Below, piece after piece: positions 20,880 to 29,172 of a stretch of DNA of 64,000 nucleotides. The notes beneath the pieces were generated by a model that was not told the origin of the DNA, made no database searches, and saw only the letters and a program-made list of their open reading frames with translations. The position numbers and the translations under genes were made by a program. Origin of the DNA: Bacilli bacterium (GTDB taxonomy: Bacteria; Bacillota_I; Bacilli_A; RF39; UBA660); the NCBI GenBank assembly GCA_016296185.1, contig JAEDJT010000001.1, positions 40,660 through 104,659 of the forward strand. Direction: 5' to 3'. Positions within the stretch are counted from its first letter, which is position 1, and each line of letters opens with the position of its first letter.

Positions 20880-20887
20880 GTTATACT
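20879..20887 (+). promoter_or_regulatory. Extended -10 promoter of ispH
   Basis: TGT-TATACT immediately after the galE terminator T run; SD AGGTGAT follows at about 20895. Confidence 0.55.
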
Positions 20888-20903
20888 TTAATTAGGTGAT
20901 ATT

Positions 20904-21749
20904 ATGGAAATAATAACAGGTAAATATAATGGTTTTTGTTACGGAGTAAAAAGAGCGGTTGATGGTGCATTATCTACAAAAAGCGATAAAAAAGTATACT
21001 GCTTAGGAGAATTAGTACATAACAAACAAGTAGTTGAAAAAGTTAAAAATAATAATATAGAAATAATTGAAACATTAGATGAAGCAGAAGATAATAGTAT
21101 AGTTATAATAAGAGCTCATGGTGTAGAAGAATCTATATATAGAGAAGCATCAAAAAGAAATATCGAAATAATAGATTATACATGTCCATTTGTTAATAAA
21201 ATACATGAAATATGTAAATCATATAGAGATAATAATTATTATATTTTTGTAGTAGGAATAAATGATCATCCAGAAACAATTGGTAATATAAGTTATTGTG
21301 GTGATAATTACAGTTTAATTACAGGTATGGATAGAATAGATGAAGCAATTACTACTTATAATAACAGTGAACTAAATAAAAGTATGGTAATATTTCAAAC
21401 AACATATAACACTATAATTGCAAATGAAATAATTGAATATTTAAAAGAAAACGTTATTGGTGAATTAGTAGTAAATAATACAATATGTGCATCTACAGAA
21501 TTAAAACAAAATGAAGTAAAAGAAATATCTAAAAATGTCGATATGATGATAATAATTGGTGGAAAAAATAGTAGTAACACAAATAAACTATATGACATTG
21601 CAAAATTAAATTGTAATAATACTATAAAGATAGAAACTAAAGAAGACTTAAAAGATATAGTAATAAAAGAAAATAAAATAGGAATAATAAGTGGAGCATC
21701 TACACCAAAAGAAATAGTAGATGATGTAATTGATTACATAAAAAAATAA
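20904..21749 (+). CDS. ispH: 4-hydroxy-3-methylbut-2-enyl diphosphate reductase (LytB)
   Basis: Last step of the MEP isoprenoid pathway: reduces HMBPP to IPP and DMAPP with a [4Fe-4S] cluster. The three cluster cysteines are visible: Cys12 (GFCYGVKRA), Cys94 (DYTCPFV) and Cys195 (TICAST). The conserved RAHG, DHPE-x-G and C-terminal SGASTP motifs are also present. At 281 aa it is normal length. SD AGGTGAT precedes the ATG. No other MEP gene is in view. Its product feeds undecaprenyl phosphate, which links it functionally to uppP at 36.1 kb. I see no terminator after it, so some read-through into the next gene is possible. Confidence 0.93.
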   Translation: MEIITGKYNGFCYGVKRAVDGALSTKSDKKVYCLGELVHNKQVVEKVKNNNIEIIETLDEAEDNSIVIIRAHGVEESIYREASKRNIEIIDYTCPFVNKIHEICKSYRDNNYYIFVVGINDHPETIGNISYCGDNYSLITGMDRIDEAITTYNNSELNKSMVIFQTTYNTIIANEIIEYLKENVIGELVVNNTICASTELKQNEVKEISKNVDMMIIIGGKNSSNTNKLYDIAKLNCNNTIKIETKEDLKDIVIKENKIGIISGASTPKEIVDDVIDYIKK

Positions 21750-21758
21750 CAATTATTA

Positions 21759-21786
21759 TGATATAATAATTAAAGAATAAAGGAGG
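21759..21786 (+). promoter_or_regulatory. Extended -10 promoter and SD of the next gene
   Basis: TGA-TATAAT at 21759-21767; SD AAGGAGG around 21780-21786. Confidence 0.6.
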
Positions 21787-21792
21787 ATACAT

Positions 21793-22572
21793 ATGAAAGA
21801 ACAAGATGAAATAGAAACATTAGATATGGATCTTCCTAAATTAAAAGATGATAATATATTAGAAAATATTTATAAAGATATAGATAATAATTTAGAAGTA
21901 AAAAAAATAGAAGAACCTATAGAAGAAAAAACAAATACTAAAGAAACAGAAGAAATAATAGTAGATTATGTAATAGATAAAGAATATAAAAACATTCCAC
22001 TAAAAGTAAAAGGTAATACTGAAACAATTAGTGCAGAAAGTTCTAATAAAATACAAAATACAATATTCATGATAGTATCATTTATACTTTTAATGGCAAG
22101 TATAATTCTAATAATTAATATTGTAAATGAAGTTAAAGATAAACCAATTAGCAGTACAGTAGAAATAGATACATCAAAAGAAATGTTTATAACAGGTAGT
22201 TATAAGACAACTAATGATAGTTTATTTACTTTTAATGAAGATAGTACATTTTATTGGTTTGATAACTATAATGAATTAGATAATAACTATTACACAGGTA
22301 CATATACATATTTAAGAGGACAAGAAGCTATAAATGAAATGGGATATACAGAAGAAGAAATACCTATTATGTTTGGAGAAAACATTGATAAAAATAACAT
22401 ATATTCAATTCAACTATACCCAACCAAAGTATTAAAAAATAATAGAGATGTTACAAAAAGAGAATTAAAAGATAATACAGTATGGTGGTATATATTAGTA
22501 TTGAAAGATGATAAAAATGCTATAGGTTATAACAAAACTATAGATGCAAGATATTCATTAATAAGAAAGTAA
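21793..22572 (+). CDS. Single-pass membrane protein, unknown function
   Basis: 259 aa. Residues 1-85 are strongly acidic and lysine-rich with no obvious fold. One transmembrane segment lies at about 90-111. An exported C-terminal domain of about 145 residues has alternating strands ('ITGSYKTTNDSLFTFNEDST', 'TGTYTYLRG'), suggesting a small beta-barrel or lipocalin-like fold (inference). I do not recognise the family. It has its own extended -10 promoter, a strong AAGGAGG SD and a terminator, so it is monocistronic. Confidence 0.8.
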   Translation: MKEQDEIETLDMDLPKLKDDNILENIYKDIDNNLEVKKIEEPIEEKTNTKETEEIIVDYVIDKEYKNIPLKVKGNTETISAESSNKIQNTIFMIVSFILLMASIILIINIVNEVKDKPISSTVEIDTSKEMFITGSYKTTNDSLFTFNEDSTFYWFDNYNELDNNYYTGTYTYLRGQEAINEMGYTEEEIPIMFGENIDKNNIYSIQLYPTKVLKNNRDVTKRELKDNTVWWYILVLKDDKNAIGYNKTIDARYSLIRK

Positions 22573-22592
22573 TATTACTTTCTTATTTTTTA
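22561..22592 (+). terminator. Intrinsic terminator overlapping the stop codon
   Basis: Near-perfect palindrome ATAAGAAAGTAATATTACTTTCTTAT followed by T residues: arms at 22561-22573 and 22574-22586. Confidence 0.8.
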
Positions 22593-22636
22593 TACAAAAT
22601 AAGACAATATGTTATTGCAAAAATATACTAAATATA

Positions 22637-22645
22637 TGGTAAAAT
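22637..22645 (+). promoter_or_regulatory. Extended -10 promoter of the plsC/ligase/plsC operon
   Basis: TGG-TAAAAT at 22637-22645. A possible -35, TTGCAA at 22615-22620, sits 19 bases upstream. Confidence 0.5.
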
Positions 22646-22661
22646 AGATATAGGTGATACT

Positions 22662-23240
22662 ATGAAAGAACCATTATTATATATAATAGTAAGACCTATT
22701 ATTACATTTTTATTTAAAATAGTATATCAACCAACAATTATAGGAAAAGAAAATATTCCTAAAAAAGGCAGAGTAGTAATTGCTGGAAATCATACAAATA
22801 ATTTAGATTGTATATTATTAATTAGTTCTACAAAAAGAATTATACATTTCCTAGCAAAAGACTCGCTATATAAAGGAATAAAAAAGCCAATATTTGCTGG
22901 TATGGGTATAATACCTGTTAATAGATCAATACATGATAAAGGAGCTTTAAATAAAGCAATAGAATCATTAAATAAAGATAAAACAATTGGTATATTTCCA
23001 GAAGGTACGATTAATAGAACAGAAGATACAATAATGCCATTTAAAATAGGATGTGTAAAAATGGCAAAAGAAACAAATTCAAAAGTAGTACCATTTGTTA
23101 TAACAGGAGAATACAAGATGTTTAAAAAAGGAATTACAATCGAATTCTTTAAACCAATAAGTATAGAAGATGAAATACTTGATAACGAAAATGAAAAATT
23201 AATGAAAAAAATAAAAACAGAACTTGAAAAGAGGAGATAG
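22662..23240 (+). CDS. plsC: 1-acyl-sn-glycerol-3-phosphate acyltransferase (PlsC family)
   Basis: Esterifies an acyl group to lysophosphatidate to make phosphatidate at the inner membrane face. The catalytic H-x4-D is His44-Asp49 (NHTNNLD), the PVNRS motif follows, and the EGT substrate motif is at residues 114-116 (FPEGTINRT). At 192 aa it is a compact family member. SD AGGTGAT precedes the ATG. It is the first gene of a three-gene operon with an acyl-CoA ligase and a second PlsC. Its end runs into the SD of the ligase gene, so the two are tightly coupled. The exact acyl acceptor is not determined. Confidence 0.88.
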   Translation: MKEPLLYIIVRPIITFLFKIVYQPTIIGKENIPKKGRVVIAGNHTNNLDCILLISSTKRIIHFLAKDSLYKGIKKPIFAGMGIIPVNRSIHDKGALNKAIESLNKDKTIGIFPEGTINRTEDTIMPFKIGCVKMAKETNSKVVPFVITGEYKMFKKGITIEFFKPISIEDEILDNENEKLMKKIKTELEKRR

Positions 23241-23241
23241 T

Positions 23242-25011
23242 ATGGGAATACTAGATATGAAGTTTTTTAGTTTTATAGGATTTAAACAAAAACCGAAGGC
23301 AAGATGGAAAAAATTCTATAATAAAAGACATATGGTAATTGATGTTCCAAATCAATCTTTATATGAATATTTAAAAGAAAGATCATTAAGATATAAAAAT
23401 AAAGACGCTATTGAATATTTTGGAACAAAAATAAAATATGATGAACTATTTAAAAAAATTGATATTACAGCAGCAGCTTTTCAAAGTCAAGGAATAAGAA
23501 AAGGTGACGTTGTAACTATTTTATCAGCTAATACACCAGAAGCTTTATACTGTATATATGCTTTAAATAAAATAGGTGCAGTAGCAAATGTAATACATCC
23601 ATTATCTGCTGAAAATGAAATAAAAGAAGCATTACAAAGATATTCAACTGTATGTCTTGTTGCATTAGATATAACATATGAAAAAATTAAAAATATACTA
23701 TCAGAAACTGAAGTATATAAAACAATAATTATTTCTGCAAAAGACTCTATGAATCCATTTATGAAAATAGGATATGAAGTTACTCAAGGATATAAAGTAG
23801 AAAAACCAAAAAGTTCAGAAAGCTTTGTATACTGGAAAGATTTCTATAAACATGGTGAAAAATATGATACTGGTAAATACGAAGCTAATGTAAAAAAAGA
23901 TACACCAGCAATAATATTACATAGTGGTGGAACAAGTGGAAAACCAAAAGGAATAGTATTATCAAATGGTAATTTTGTTGCTGCAACAATTCAATCAAAA
24001 CTAGCATTACCGGACTTAGATAAAAAAGATATTATATTAGCAATAATGCCAATATTCCATGGATTTGGTTTATCAGTAAGTATTACAGATGCATTTGCAT
24101 GTGGAGCAAAAGTAGTATTAATTCCAACATTTAAAGCAAGTGAATTTGATAAATTATTAACAAAACATAAACCAACAGTTATAGTTGGAGTTCCAACATT
24201 ATTTGAAGCACTAACTACTAATGAAAGAATGAAAGATGTCAGTTTATCACAATTAAAATATGTAATTGCTGGTGGAGATACATTAAGTAAAACACGTGTT
24301 CAAAATATAAATAATTTCTTACATGATCATGGTGCAAAAACAAATTTAACACAAGGATTTGGTATGACAGAAGCAGTTGCTGCTATAACATTCGATTTGA
24401 AATCTGCATCACGTCCTGGATCAGTTGGTATTCCATGGCCTGGTACTTATGTTCAAATAGTTGATGTAGTTACTGGTGATGAAGTAAAACCAGGAGAAGA
24501 TGGTGAAATTTGTATTTGCGGACCAACAGTAATGTTAGGTTACTATAATAATGAAAAAGAAACAAATGAAGCATTACGTATTCATAAAGATGGCAACGTA
24601 TGGTTACACAGTGGCGATATCGGATGTATGGATGAAGATGGATATGTATACTATAAACAAAGATTAAAAAGAATGATCGTAACTTCAGGATATAACGTTT
24701 ATCCTTCTCAAATAGAAGAAGTATTAGAACAACATCCAGCAGTAGTAGATAGTAGTGTCATTGGAATACCACATCCTTATAAAGTAGAAGTTGCTAAAGC
24801 ATATATTGCATTAGAAAAAGGATATAAAGATACTCCAGAATTAAGAGAAGAATTAATAGAATTATGTAAAAAGAACTTAGCAGCTTATTCAATTCCAAAA
24901 GAATTTGAATTCCGTAAATCATTACCAAAAACAATGTTAGGTAAAGTAGATTTCCGTAAACTTCAACAAGAAAATATTGAAAAGAGAGCTGAAGAAAAAT
25001 ATGGCAAATAA
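23242..25011 (+). CDS. AMP-forming acyl-CoA ligase (long-chain fatty-acid-CoA ligase-like)
   Basis: Activates a carboxylic acid, probably a fatty acid, to acyl-AMP and then acyl-CoA. The ATP-binding loop SGGTSGKPKG starts near residue 228. The adenylation motif GFGMTEA and the hinge and C-terminal motifs (SGDIG, KRMIVTSGYNVYPSQIEE, KTMLGKVD) are all present. ATG 23242 is chosen because GAGGAG at 23231-23236 lies 5 bases upstream; an upstream TTG at 23224 would overlap that SD. The gene lies between two plsC genes, suggesting that the acyl-CoA made here supplies phosphatidate synthesis (inference). A paralogue is at 34359. Specificity cannot be read from sequence. Confidence 0.9.
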   Translation: MGILDMKFFSFIGFKQKPKARWKKFYNKRHMVIDVPNQSLYEYLKERSLRYKNKDAIEYFGTKIKYDELFKKIDITAAAFQSQGIRKGDVVTILSANTPEALYCIYALNKIGAVANVIHPLSAENEIKEALQRYSTVCLVALDITYEKIKNILSETEVYKTIIISAKDSMNPFMKIGYEVTQGYKVEKPKSSESFVYWKDFYKHGEKYDTGKYEANVKKDTPAIILHSGGTSGKPKGIVLSNGNFVAATIQSKLALPDLDKKDIILAIMPIFHGFGLSVSITDAFACGAKVVLIPTFKASEFDKLLTKHKPTVIVGVPTLFEALTTNERMKDVSLSQLKYVIAGGDTLSKTRVQNINNFLHDHGAKTNLTQGFGMTEAVAAITFDLKSASRPGSVGIPWPGTYVQIVDVVTGDEVKPGEDGEICICGPTVMLGYYNNEKETNEALRIHKDGNVWLHSGDIGCMDEDGYVYYKQRLKRMIVTSGYNVYPSQIEEVLEQHPAVVDSSVIGIPHPYKVEVAKAYIALEKGYKDTPELREELIELCKKNLAAYSIPKEFEFRKSLPKTMLGKVDFRKLQQENIEKRAEEKYGK

Positions 25012-25660
25012 AAAATTAAACTCATGGGGATATAAAATTTTTAAACCTATTTTAGGACCAATATTTAAACTATATTACAACCCTAAAATAATAAATGCTG
25101 AAGTAATACCTAAAGATGGTAGTACATTAATAGTTGGAAACCATAAGCATATAATGGATCAATGCTCAGTTATTATTTCTACAAAGAGAATAATTCATTA
25201 CATGGCAAAAAAAGAATACTTTGACGGTAAAATGGCATGGTTCTTTAAAGCAGTAGGTTGTATATCAGTAGATAGAGAAGCACATGATGGTATAGCAAAA
25301 AGTCAAGCATTAGAAGTATTAAATGATAATGGTGCAATTGGATTATTTCCAGAAGGTACAAGAATAAAAACAAAAGAAAAATTACTATTAGATTTTAAAT
25401 TTGGTACTGTATCTATGGCACAAAAATCAGGAGCTACAATAGTTCCATATGCAATATCTGGAGATTACAAATTTAGAAGTAAAAACCTAATGATAAGATT
25501 TGGTGAACCATTTAAAGTAGATAAAGATGAAGATTTAGCAGTTGCTAATGAAAGACTATATAAAGAAATAGAAAGTCTATTATTGCTTAATTTAAAAGAT
25601 ACAAATAGAACTATTAAAGAAGAAAAAAATAGTCATATGGAAGAAAAAAAGAAAGCCTAA
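25001..25660 (+). CDS. Second 1-acyl-glycerol-3-phosphate acyltransferase (PlsC family)
   Basis: 219 aa from ATG 25001, which overlaps the end of the ligase gene by 11 bases (translational coupling). An upstream in-frame TTG at 24977 is less likely. The catalytic His48-x4-Asp53 (NHKHIMD), SVDR motif and EGT at residues 118-120 (FPEGTR) are present. The C-terminal 25 residues are charged and lysine-rich, perhaps binding the membrane surface. It is only moderately similar to the first PlsC, so this is not a recent duplication. The two may act on different acceptors or acyl donors. Confidence 0.88.
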   Translation: MANKKLNSWGYKIFKPILGPIFKLYYNPKIINAEVIPKDGSTLIVGNHKHIMDQCSVIISTKRIIHYMAKKEYFDGKMAWFFKAVGCISVDREAHDGIAKSQALEVLNDNGAIGLFPEGTRIKTKEKLLLDFKFGTVSMAQKSGATIVPYAISGDYKFRSKNLMIRFGEPFKVDKDEDLAVANERLYKEIESLLLLNLKDTNRTIKEEKNSHMEEKKKA

Positions 25661-25676
25661 TATGACTTTTTTTTTT
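25629..25676 (+). terminator. Possible terminator with long loop
   Basis: AGTCATA at 25631-25637 pairs with TATGACT at 25661-25667, followed by a long T run. The 23-base loop contains the end of the coding region, so this is weaker than the other terminators. Confidence 0.45.
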
Positions 25677-25689
25677 GATACAATTATAG

Positions 25690-25713
25690 TATAATATTTA
25701 ATAATAGGAAGGG
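25690..25713 (+). promoter_or_regulatory. -10 box and SD of the J-domain repeat gene
   Basis: TATAAT at 25690-25695; SD-like AGGAAGGG at about 25706-25713. Confidence 0.5.
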
Positions 25714-25720
25714 TATTGTT

Positions 25721-27781
25721 ATGGCAAATGATAGAAAAGATGAAGCTATTCGTATAATAAAAAAATACATAAACGGTAACTATTATGCATTTGGAGAATA
25801 TGCAGATGTTTTTGAATTGTTTGAAATAGACACAGCTAAAGATAATGAAATAATAAAAAACAAAATAAAACATTTAAAAGCATTGTTTCATCCAGATCTA
25901 GTATTAACTATGCCAGAAAAATACCAATACGTATATAAATATATAACAGAAAACTTAGTTACATCATTAGATGCAAAACCAACAATACCATATTCAGTTT
26001 ACATAGCTAATAAAAAACAGTCCATAAAAGATCATAAAAAAGATGTTGAAAGAAAATTTATAACACAAGAACAAAAACATAAATTCTATTATGAAGCAAT
26101 GCATAAATTGGATACAGAAATTAATGAATATAATAGAGAAGTATTACATAAAAAAACAATTGAAGAATTAAGTGAAGATTTAGAAAAACTAAACAATTTA
26201 ATTAATAATTATATGAATCTTCCCAAAAACAAAATAAGAAATGTTTATGAAGTATTTAATATAAGTAATCTATTAACTTTAGATGAATTACTAGAAAATG
26301 ATAAATACCTAGAAATAGAAAAATTATTAAATATAAAATACAATTATTATCAGGAAGTATATGGTAATGTAACAGAACAAAATATTGCTTATAATGATTT
26401 AAAATATTTATATAAAAAATGTAAAGATGAATACTTCGTTTCACAAGAATCAAAAAATAGATATGATTTAGAATTAAAAGAAAAAGAAGAAAAGAAAATA
26501 AATATTGATGAAGTAATGTCAGTATTAATGAAGTGTACAACCAGATTAATTAATGATAATAAAAAAGAATTAACATATTTTGATATATTTGGTTTAGATA
26601 TAAATAAATCAAATGATTTAATATTAGCATCAAAAGATTATGCAGAATTATTAAAAACATTTGATGAAGAATGTATTAAATATATACCTAAATATTATAA
26701 AGAACCATTTATGGAATTATATGAAAAATTTAATGATTTTAATTTAATTCTTCATGATGAAGAAGAAAGAAATAAATATGAAAAATTCTATAATACAAAA
26801 GAAGTTGTTTCAATAGTGGAAGAAGATAATAACGAAATAACTATTAATAGAATGAATAAAATAATTAACAAATACCAAAAATATTATGAAGATTCAACAT
26901 TTGTTAATTATTATGAATTATTTGATTTACCAATAAATGTTAATTCAGAAATGCTAAAAAATTCATTAGAATTTAAATTATTAAAAAATACATTGAATCA
27001 TAAAAATATAGAGTTATTAGATAATGTAAAAGATACAATGACATTTGAAGATTTATGTTCTATGTTTAAAAACTTTGAAGATGTAATATTATCTGATGAA
27101 GAAAAGAAAGCTCAATATGATGAAAAAGTAAAAGTTAGAAACAGTAATAATACAATGCAAATTAAATATAGAGAAGTAATAGCTAAAGAATCATCAAGAT
27201 TTGAAAAAGTAAGAGATGATTACTATAAAACATTTGAATACTTATTACTAAAAAATGGAGCTAGTAAAACAATAAAAATAATTACATTATGTTTAAATAA
27301 TGAAACATTTAGTGAAGATAAAGATATTGAATCACTACTTACTGATTACAATACAAAACAAGTAATAAAATTCCTACAATCTGATTTTGGTCGTAAAGAT
27401 AATGAAGAATTAGTTGAAGATTCATTCTGTAGATTAATGACAAAGAAAATAGAAATATTAAGAACAGGTGTAGTTAGAACTTACGTTAAATATGATATAG
27501 AACAAGTTAAAAAGGCAATTACAACTTATGTAGAAAATGGAGATCCTGTATTCTTCACTTCAGGAGATAAGAATAATATAGGTAGAGGAAAAATTGCAAA
27601 AGAAATACCACAAGATTTAATAAAAATAATCTTAGGTTGTATTAAACAAAATGAATTAGGGTTCCTAATGGATGATGTTAATAATAATTATGATTTAATA
27701 AAGAATAATGGTTCAATAGATATATTAGTATCAGAACTATTAAAAACATATTTAAATACGAATAACAGAAAAAGGGCATAA
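25721..27781 (+). CDS. Multi-J-domain-like protein, unknown function
   Basis: 686 aa, highly charged and helical, with no signal peptide or membrane segment. Residues about 28-80 match a J domain (DnaJ family) with an intact His57-Pro58-Asp59 (KALFHPDL). Three further segments keep the J-like opening (Y-x-x-F/L-x-I/L) and the closing helix signature but lack HPD: about 174-250 (ending ESKNRYDLE), about 284-358 (FDIFGLD to EERNKYEKF) and about 394-470 (YYELFDLP to DEEKKAQYDEK). Residues 470-686 form a helical region I do not recognise. Intact J domains stimulate Hsp70 ATPase; the degenerate units may be binding modules (inference). The gene is monocistronic with its own promoter and terminator. 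Confidence 0.8.
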   Translation: MANDRKDEAIRIIKKYINGNYYAFGEYADVFELFEIDTAKDNEIIKNKIKHLKALFHPDLVLTMPEKYQYVYKYITENLVTSLDAKPTIPYSVYIANKKQSIKDHKKDVERKFITQEQKHKFYYEAMHKLDTEINEYNREVLHKKTIEELSEDLEKLNNLINNYMNLPKNKIRNVYEVFNISNLLTLDELLENDKYLEIEKLLNIKYNYYQEVYGNVTEQNIAYNDLKYLYKKCKDEYFVSQESKNRYDLELKEKEEKKINIDEVMSVLMKCTTRLINDNKKELTYFDIFGLDINKSNDLILASKDYAELLKTFDEECIKYIPKYYKEPFMELYEKFNDFNLILHDEEERNKYEKFYNTKEVVSIVEEDNNEITINRMNKIINKYQKYYEDSTFVNYYELFDLPINVNSEMLKNSLEFKLLKNTLNHKNIELLDNVKDTMTFEDLCSMFKNFEDVILSDEEKKAQYDEKVKVRNSNNTMQIKYREVIAKESSRFEKVRDDYYKTFEYLLLKNGASKTIKIITLCLNNETFSEDKDIESLLTDYNTKQVIKFLQSDFGRKDNEELVEDSFCRLMTKKIEILRTGVVRTYVKYDIEQVKKAITTYVENGDPVFFTSGDKNNIGRGKIAKEIPQDLIKIILGCIKQNELGFLMDDVNNNYDLIKNNGSIDILVSELLKTYLNTNNRKRA

Positions 27782-27795
27782 GTCCTTTTTCTATT
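27767..27795 (+). terminator. Intrinsic terminator overlapping the stop codon
   Basis: AGAAAAAGGGC pairs with GTCCTTTTTCT (including G-T pairs) across ATAA. It is shorter in T run than most others here. Confidence 0.6.
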
Positions 27796-27822
27796 GTTAA
27801 AAATAAAAAAAGATAATATAAT
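27794..27822 (+). promoter_or_regulatory. Promoter of cobW-family gene
   Basis: -35 TTGTTA at 27794-27799, a 17-base spacer, and -10 TATAAT at 27817-27822; SD AAAGGAAAGAG follows. Confidence 0.65.
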
Positions 27823-27845
27823 ACATAAAGGAAAGAGATGATTAC

Positions 27846-29120
27846 ATGAAAAGTACTCCAATAACTATACTAACAGGATATCTTGGTAGTGGAAAAACTA
27901 CATTATTAAACCATATATTAAATAATCAAGAAGGTTATAAAATTGCTGTTATCGTTAATGATATCGGTGATGTAAATATAGATGAAGAAAAGATTCAAAA
28001 AGGTGGAGTAGTTAATAGTCAAGATGACTCATTATTAACACTTCAAAATGGATGTGTATGCTGTACATTAAGACAAGATTTATTAGAACAAATCGGACAA
28101 ATCTTAGATACTAAAAAATTTGACTATATCTTAATTGAAGCAAGTGGTGTAAGTGCACCAGTACCTATTGCTCAAACAATCTTAGCTATGGAACAAGCAT
28201 ATGAACAATATAAAATGCCAAAAATGTGTTATTTAGATTCTGTAATAACAGTAGTAGATGCAAAAAGATTATCAGATGAATATGCACATGGAAGTGAATT
28301 ATTAAATGATCATATAGAAGAACAAGATATTACAAATTTAATTGTAAATCAAATAGAATTCTGTAATAAAATTGTTTTAAACAAAGTTGATGAAGTTAAT
28401 AAAGAAGAATTAACTACAGTTAAAAATGTAATCAAAGCATTACAACCAAAAGCAGAAATAATTGAAACAAATTATGCTAAAGTAGATTTAAAAGATATTT
28501 TAGAAATTAAAGCATTTGATTTTGAAGATGCAGTAACATCAGCAGGATGGTATGCTGAAATGGAAAAAATTGAAGAAGAAGAAAAAGAACATGAAGAACA
28601 TGAACATCATTGCCATCACCATAACGACGATGAAGAACATGAATGTTGTGGACATTGCCACCATGATGAAGATGAAGAACATGAATGTCATTGTGGACAT
28701 CATCACGAAGATGGTGAAGAATGTCATTGCGGACATCACCATCATGATCATGATGTAAATGAATATGGAATTACAACATTTACATATATGAGAAGAGAAC
28801 CAATGGATAGAAAAAAATTCTATGAATACATAGAAAAACCATGGCCTAAAAAAATAATAAGAGTTAAAGGTATCACATACTTTAAAGATGATAATAAAAT
28901 GTCATATATGTTTGAACAAGCTGGTACATTAAAAGAATTAAGTGAAGCTGGTTTATGGCTAGCAGCTGAAGATAAAAAATTCCAACAACAAGTATTAGCA
29001 GCTAATCCAGATATAGCAAAAGAATGGGACGAAGAATACGGAGATCGTATGATTAAACTTGTATTTATTGGTCAAGGAATTAGAAAAGAAGAAATAAAGA
29101 AAGAATTAGACGAAATCTAA
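27846..29120 (+). CDS. CobW/COG0523-family GTP-dependent metallochaperone with His/Cys-rich insert
   Basis: 424 aa G3E GTPase. The Walker A motif is at residues 11-18 (GYLGSGKT). The family CxCC metal site is Cys70-x-Cys72-Cys73 in GCVCCTLRQDL. After the GTPase domain comes a stretch of about 60 residues (about 243-303) made mostly of His, Cys, Asp and Glu, then a CobW C-terminal domain. Family members deliver Zn or Co to target enzymes under metal limitation. The acidic, His- and Cys-rich linker looks like a metal reservoir. Which metal is handled is not shown by sequence, and I saw no clear Zur operator. Monocistronic. Confidence 0.9.
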   Translation: MKSTPITILTGYLGSGKTTLLNHILNNQEGYKIAVIVNDIGDVNIDEEKIQKGGVVNSQDDSLLTLQNGCVCCTLRQDLLEQIGQILDTKKFDYILIEASGVSAPVPIAQTILAMEQAYEQYKMPKMCYLDSVITVVDAKRLSDEYAHGSELLNDHIEEQDITNLIVNQIEFCNKIVLNKVDEVNKEELTTVKNVIKALQPKAEIIETNYAKVDLKDILEIKAFDFEDAVTSAGWYAEMEKIEEEEKEHEEHEHHCHHHNDDEEHECCGHCHHDEDEEHECHCGHHHEDGEECHCGHHHHDHDVNEYGITTFTYMRREPMDRKKFYEYIEKPWPKKIIRVKGITYFKDDNKMSYMFEQAGTLKELSEAGLWLAAEDKKFQQQVLAANPDIAKEWDEEYGDRMIKLVFIGQGIRKEEIKKELDEI

Positions 29121-29130
29121 TTCTTTTTAT
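29100..29130 (+). terminator. Intrinsic terminator overlapping the stop codon
   Basis: AAGAATTAGA, loop CGAAA, TCTAATTCTT then a T-rich tract; arms at 29101-29110 and 29116-29125. Confidence 0.8.
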
Positions 29131-29139
29131 TTTTATTTA

Positions 29140-29148
29140 TGTTAAAAT
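29140..29148 (+). promoter_or_regulatory. Extended -10 promoter of gpmI
   Basis: TGT-TAAAAT at 29140-29148, followed by SD AGAGGAG about 6 bases before the ATG. Confidence 0.55.
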
Positions 29149-29172
29149 ATATTATGGAAAAGAGGAGATAAC

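Noticed and set aside
23224..23241. TTG start for the acyl-CoA ligase, and similar upstream starts at 24977, 46690, 49860, 50565 and 57293
   Set aside because: These alternative starts overlap SDs, promoters or terminators; the downstream ATG has a good SD distance in most cases.
28539..28758. Open frames in other frames over the His/Cys-rich linker of the CobW protein
   Set aside because: Low-complexity shadows of the repetitive GAA/CAT codons; no start signals.
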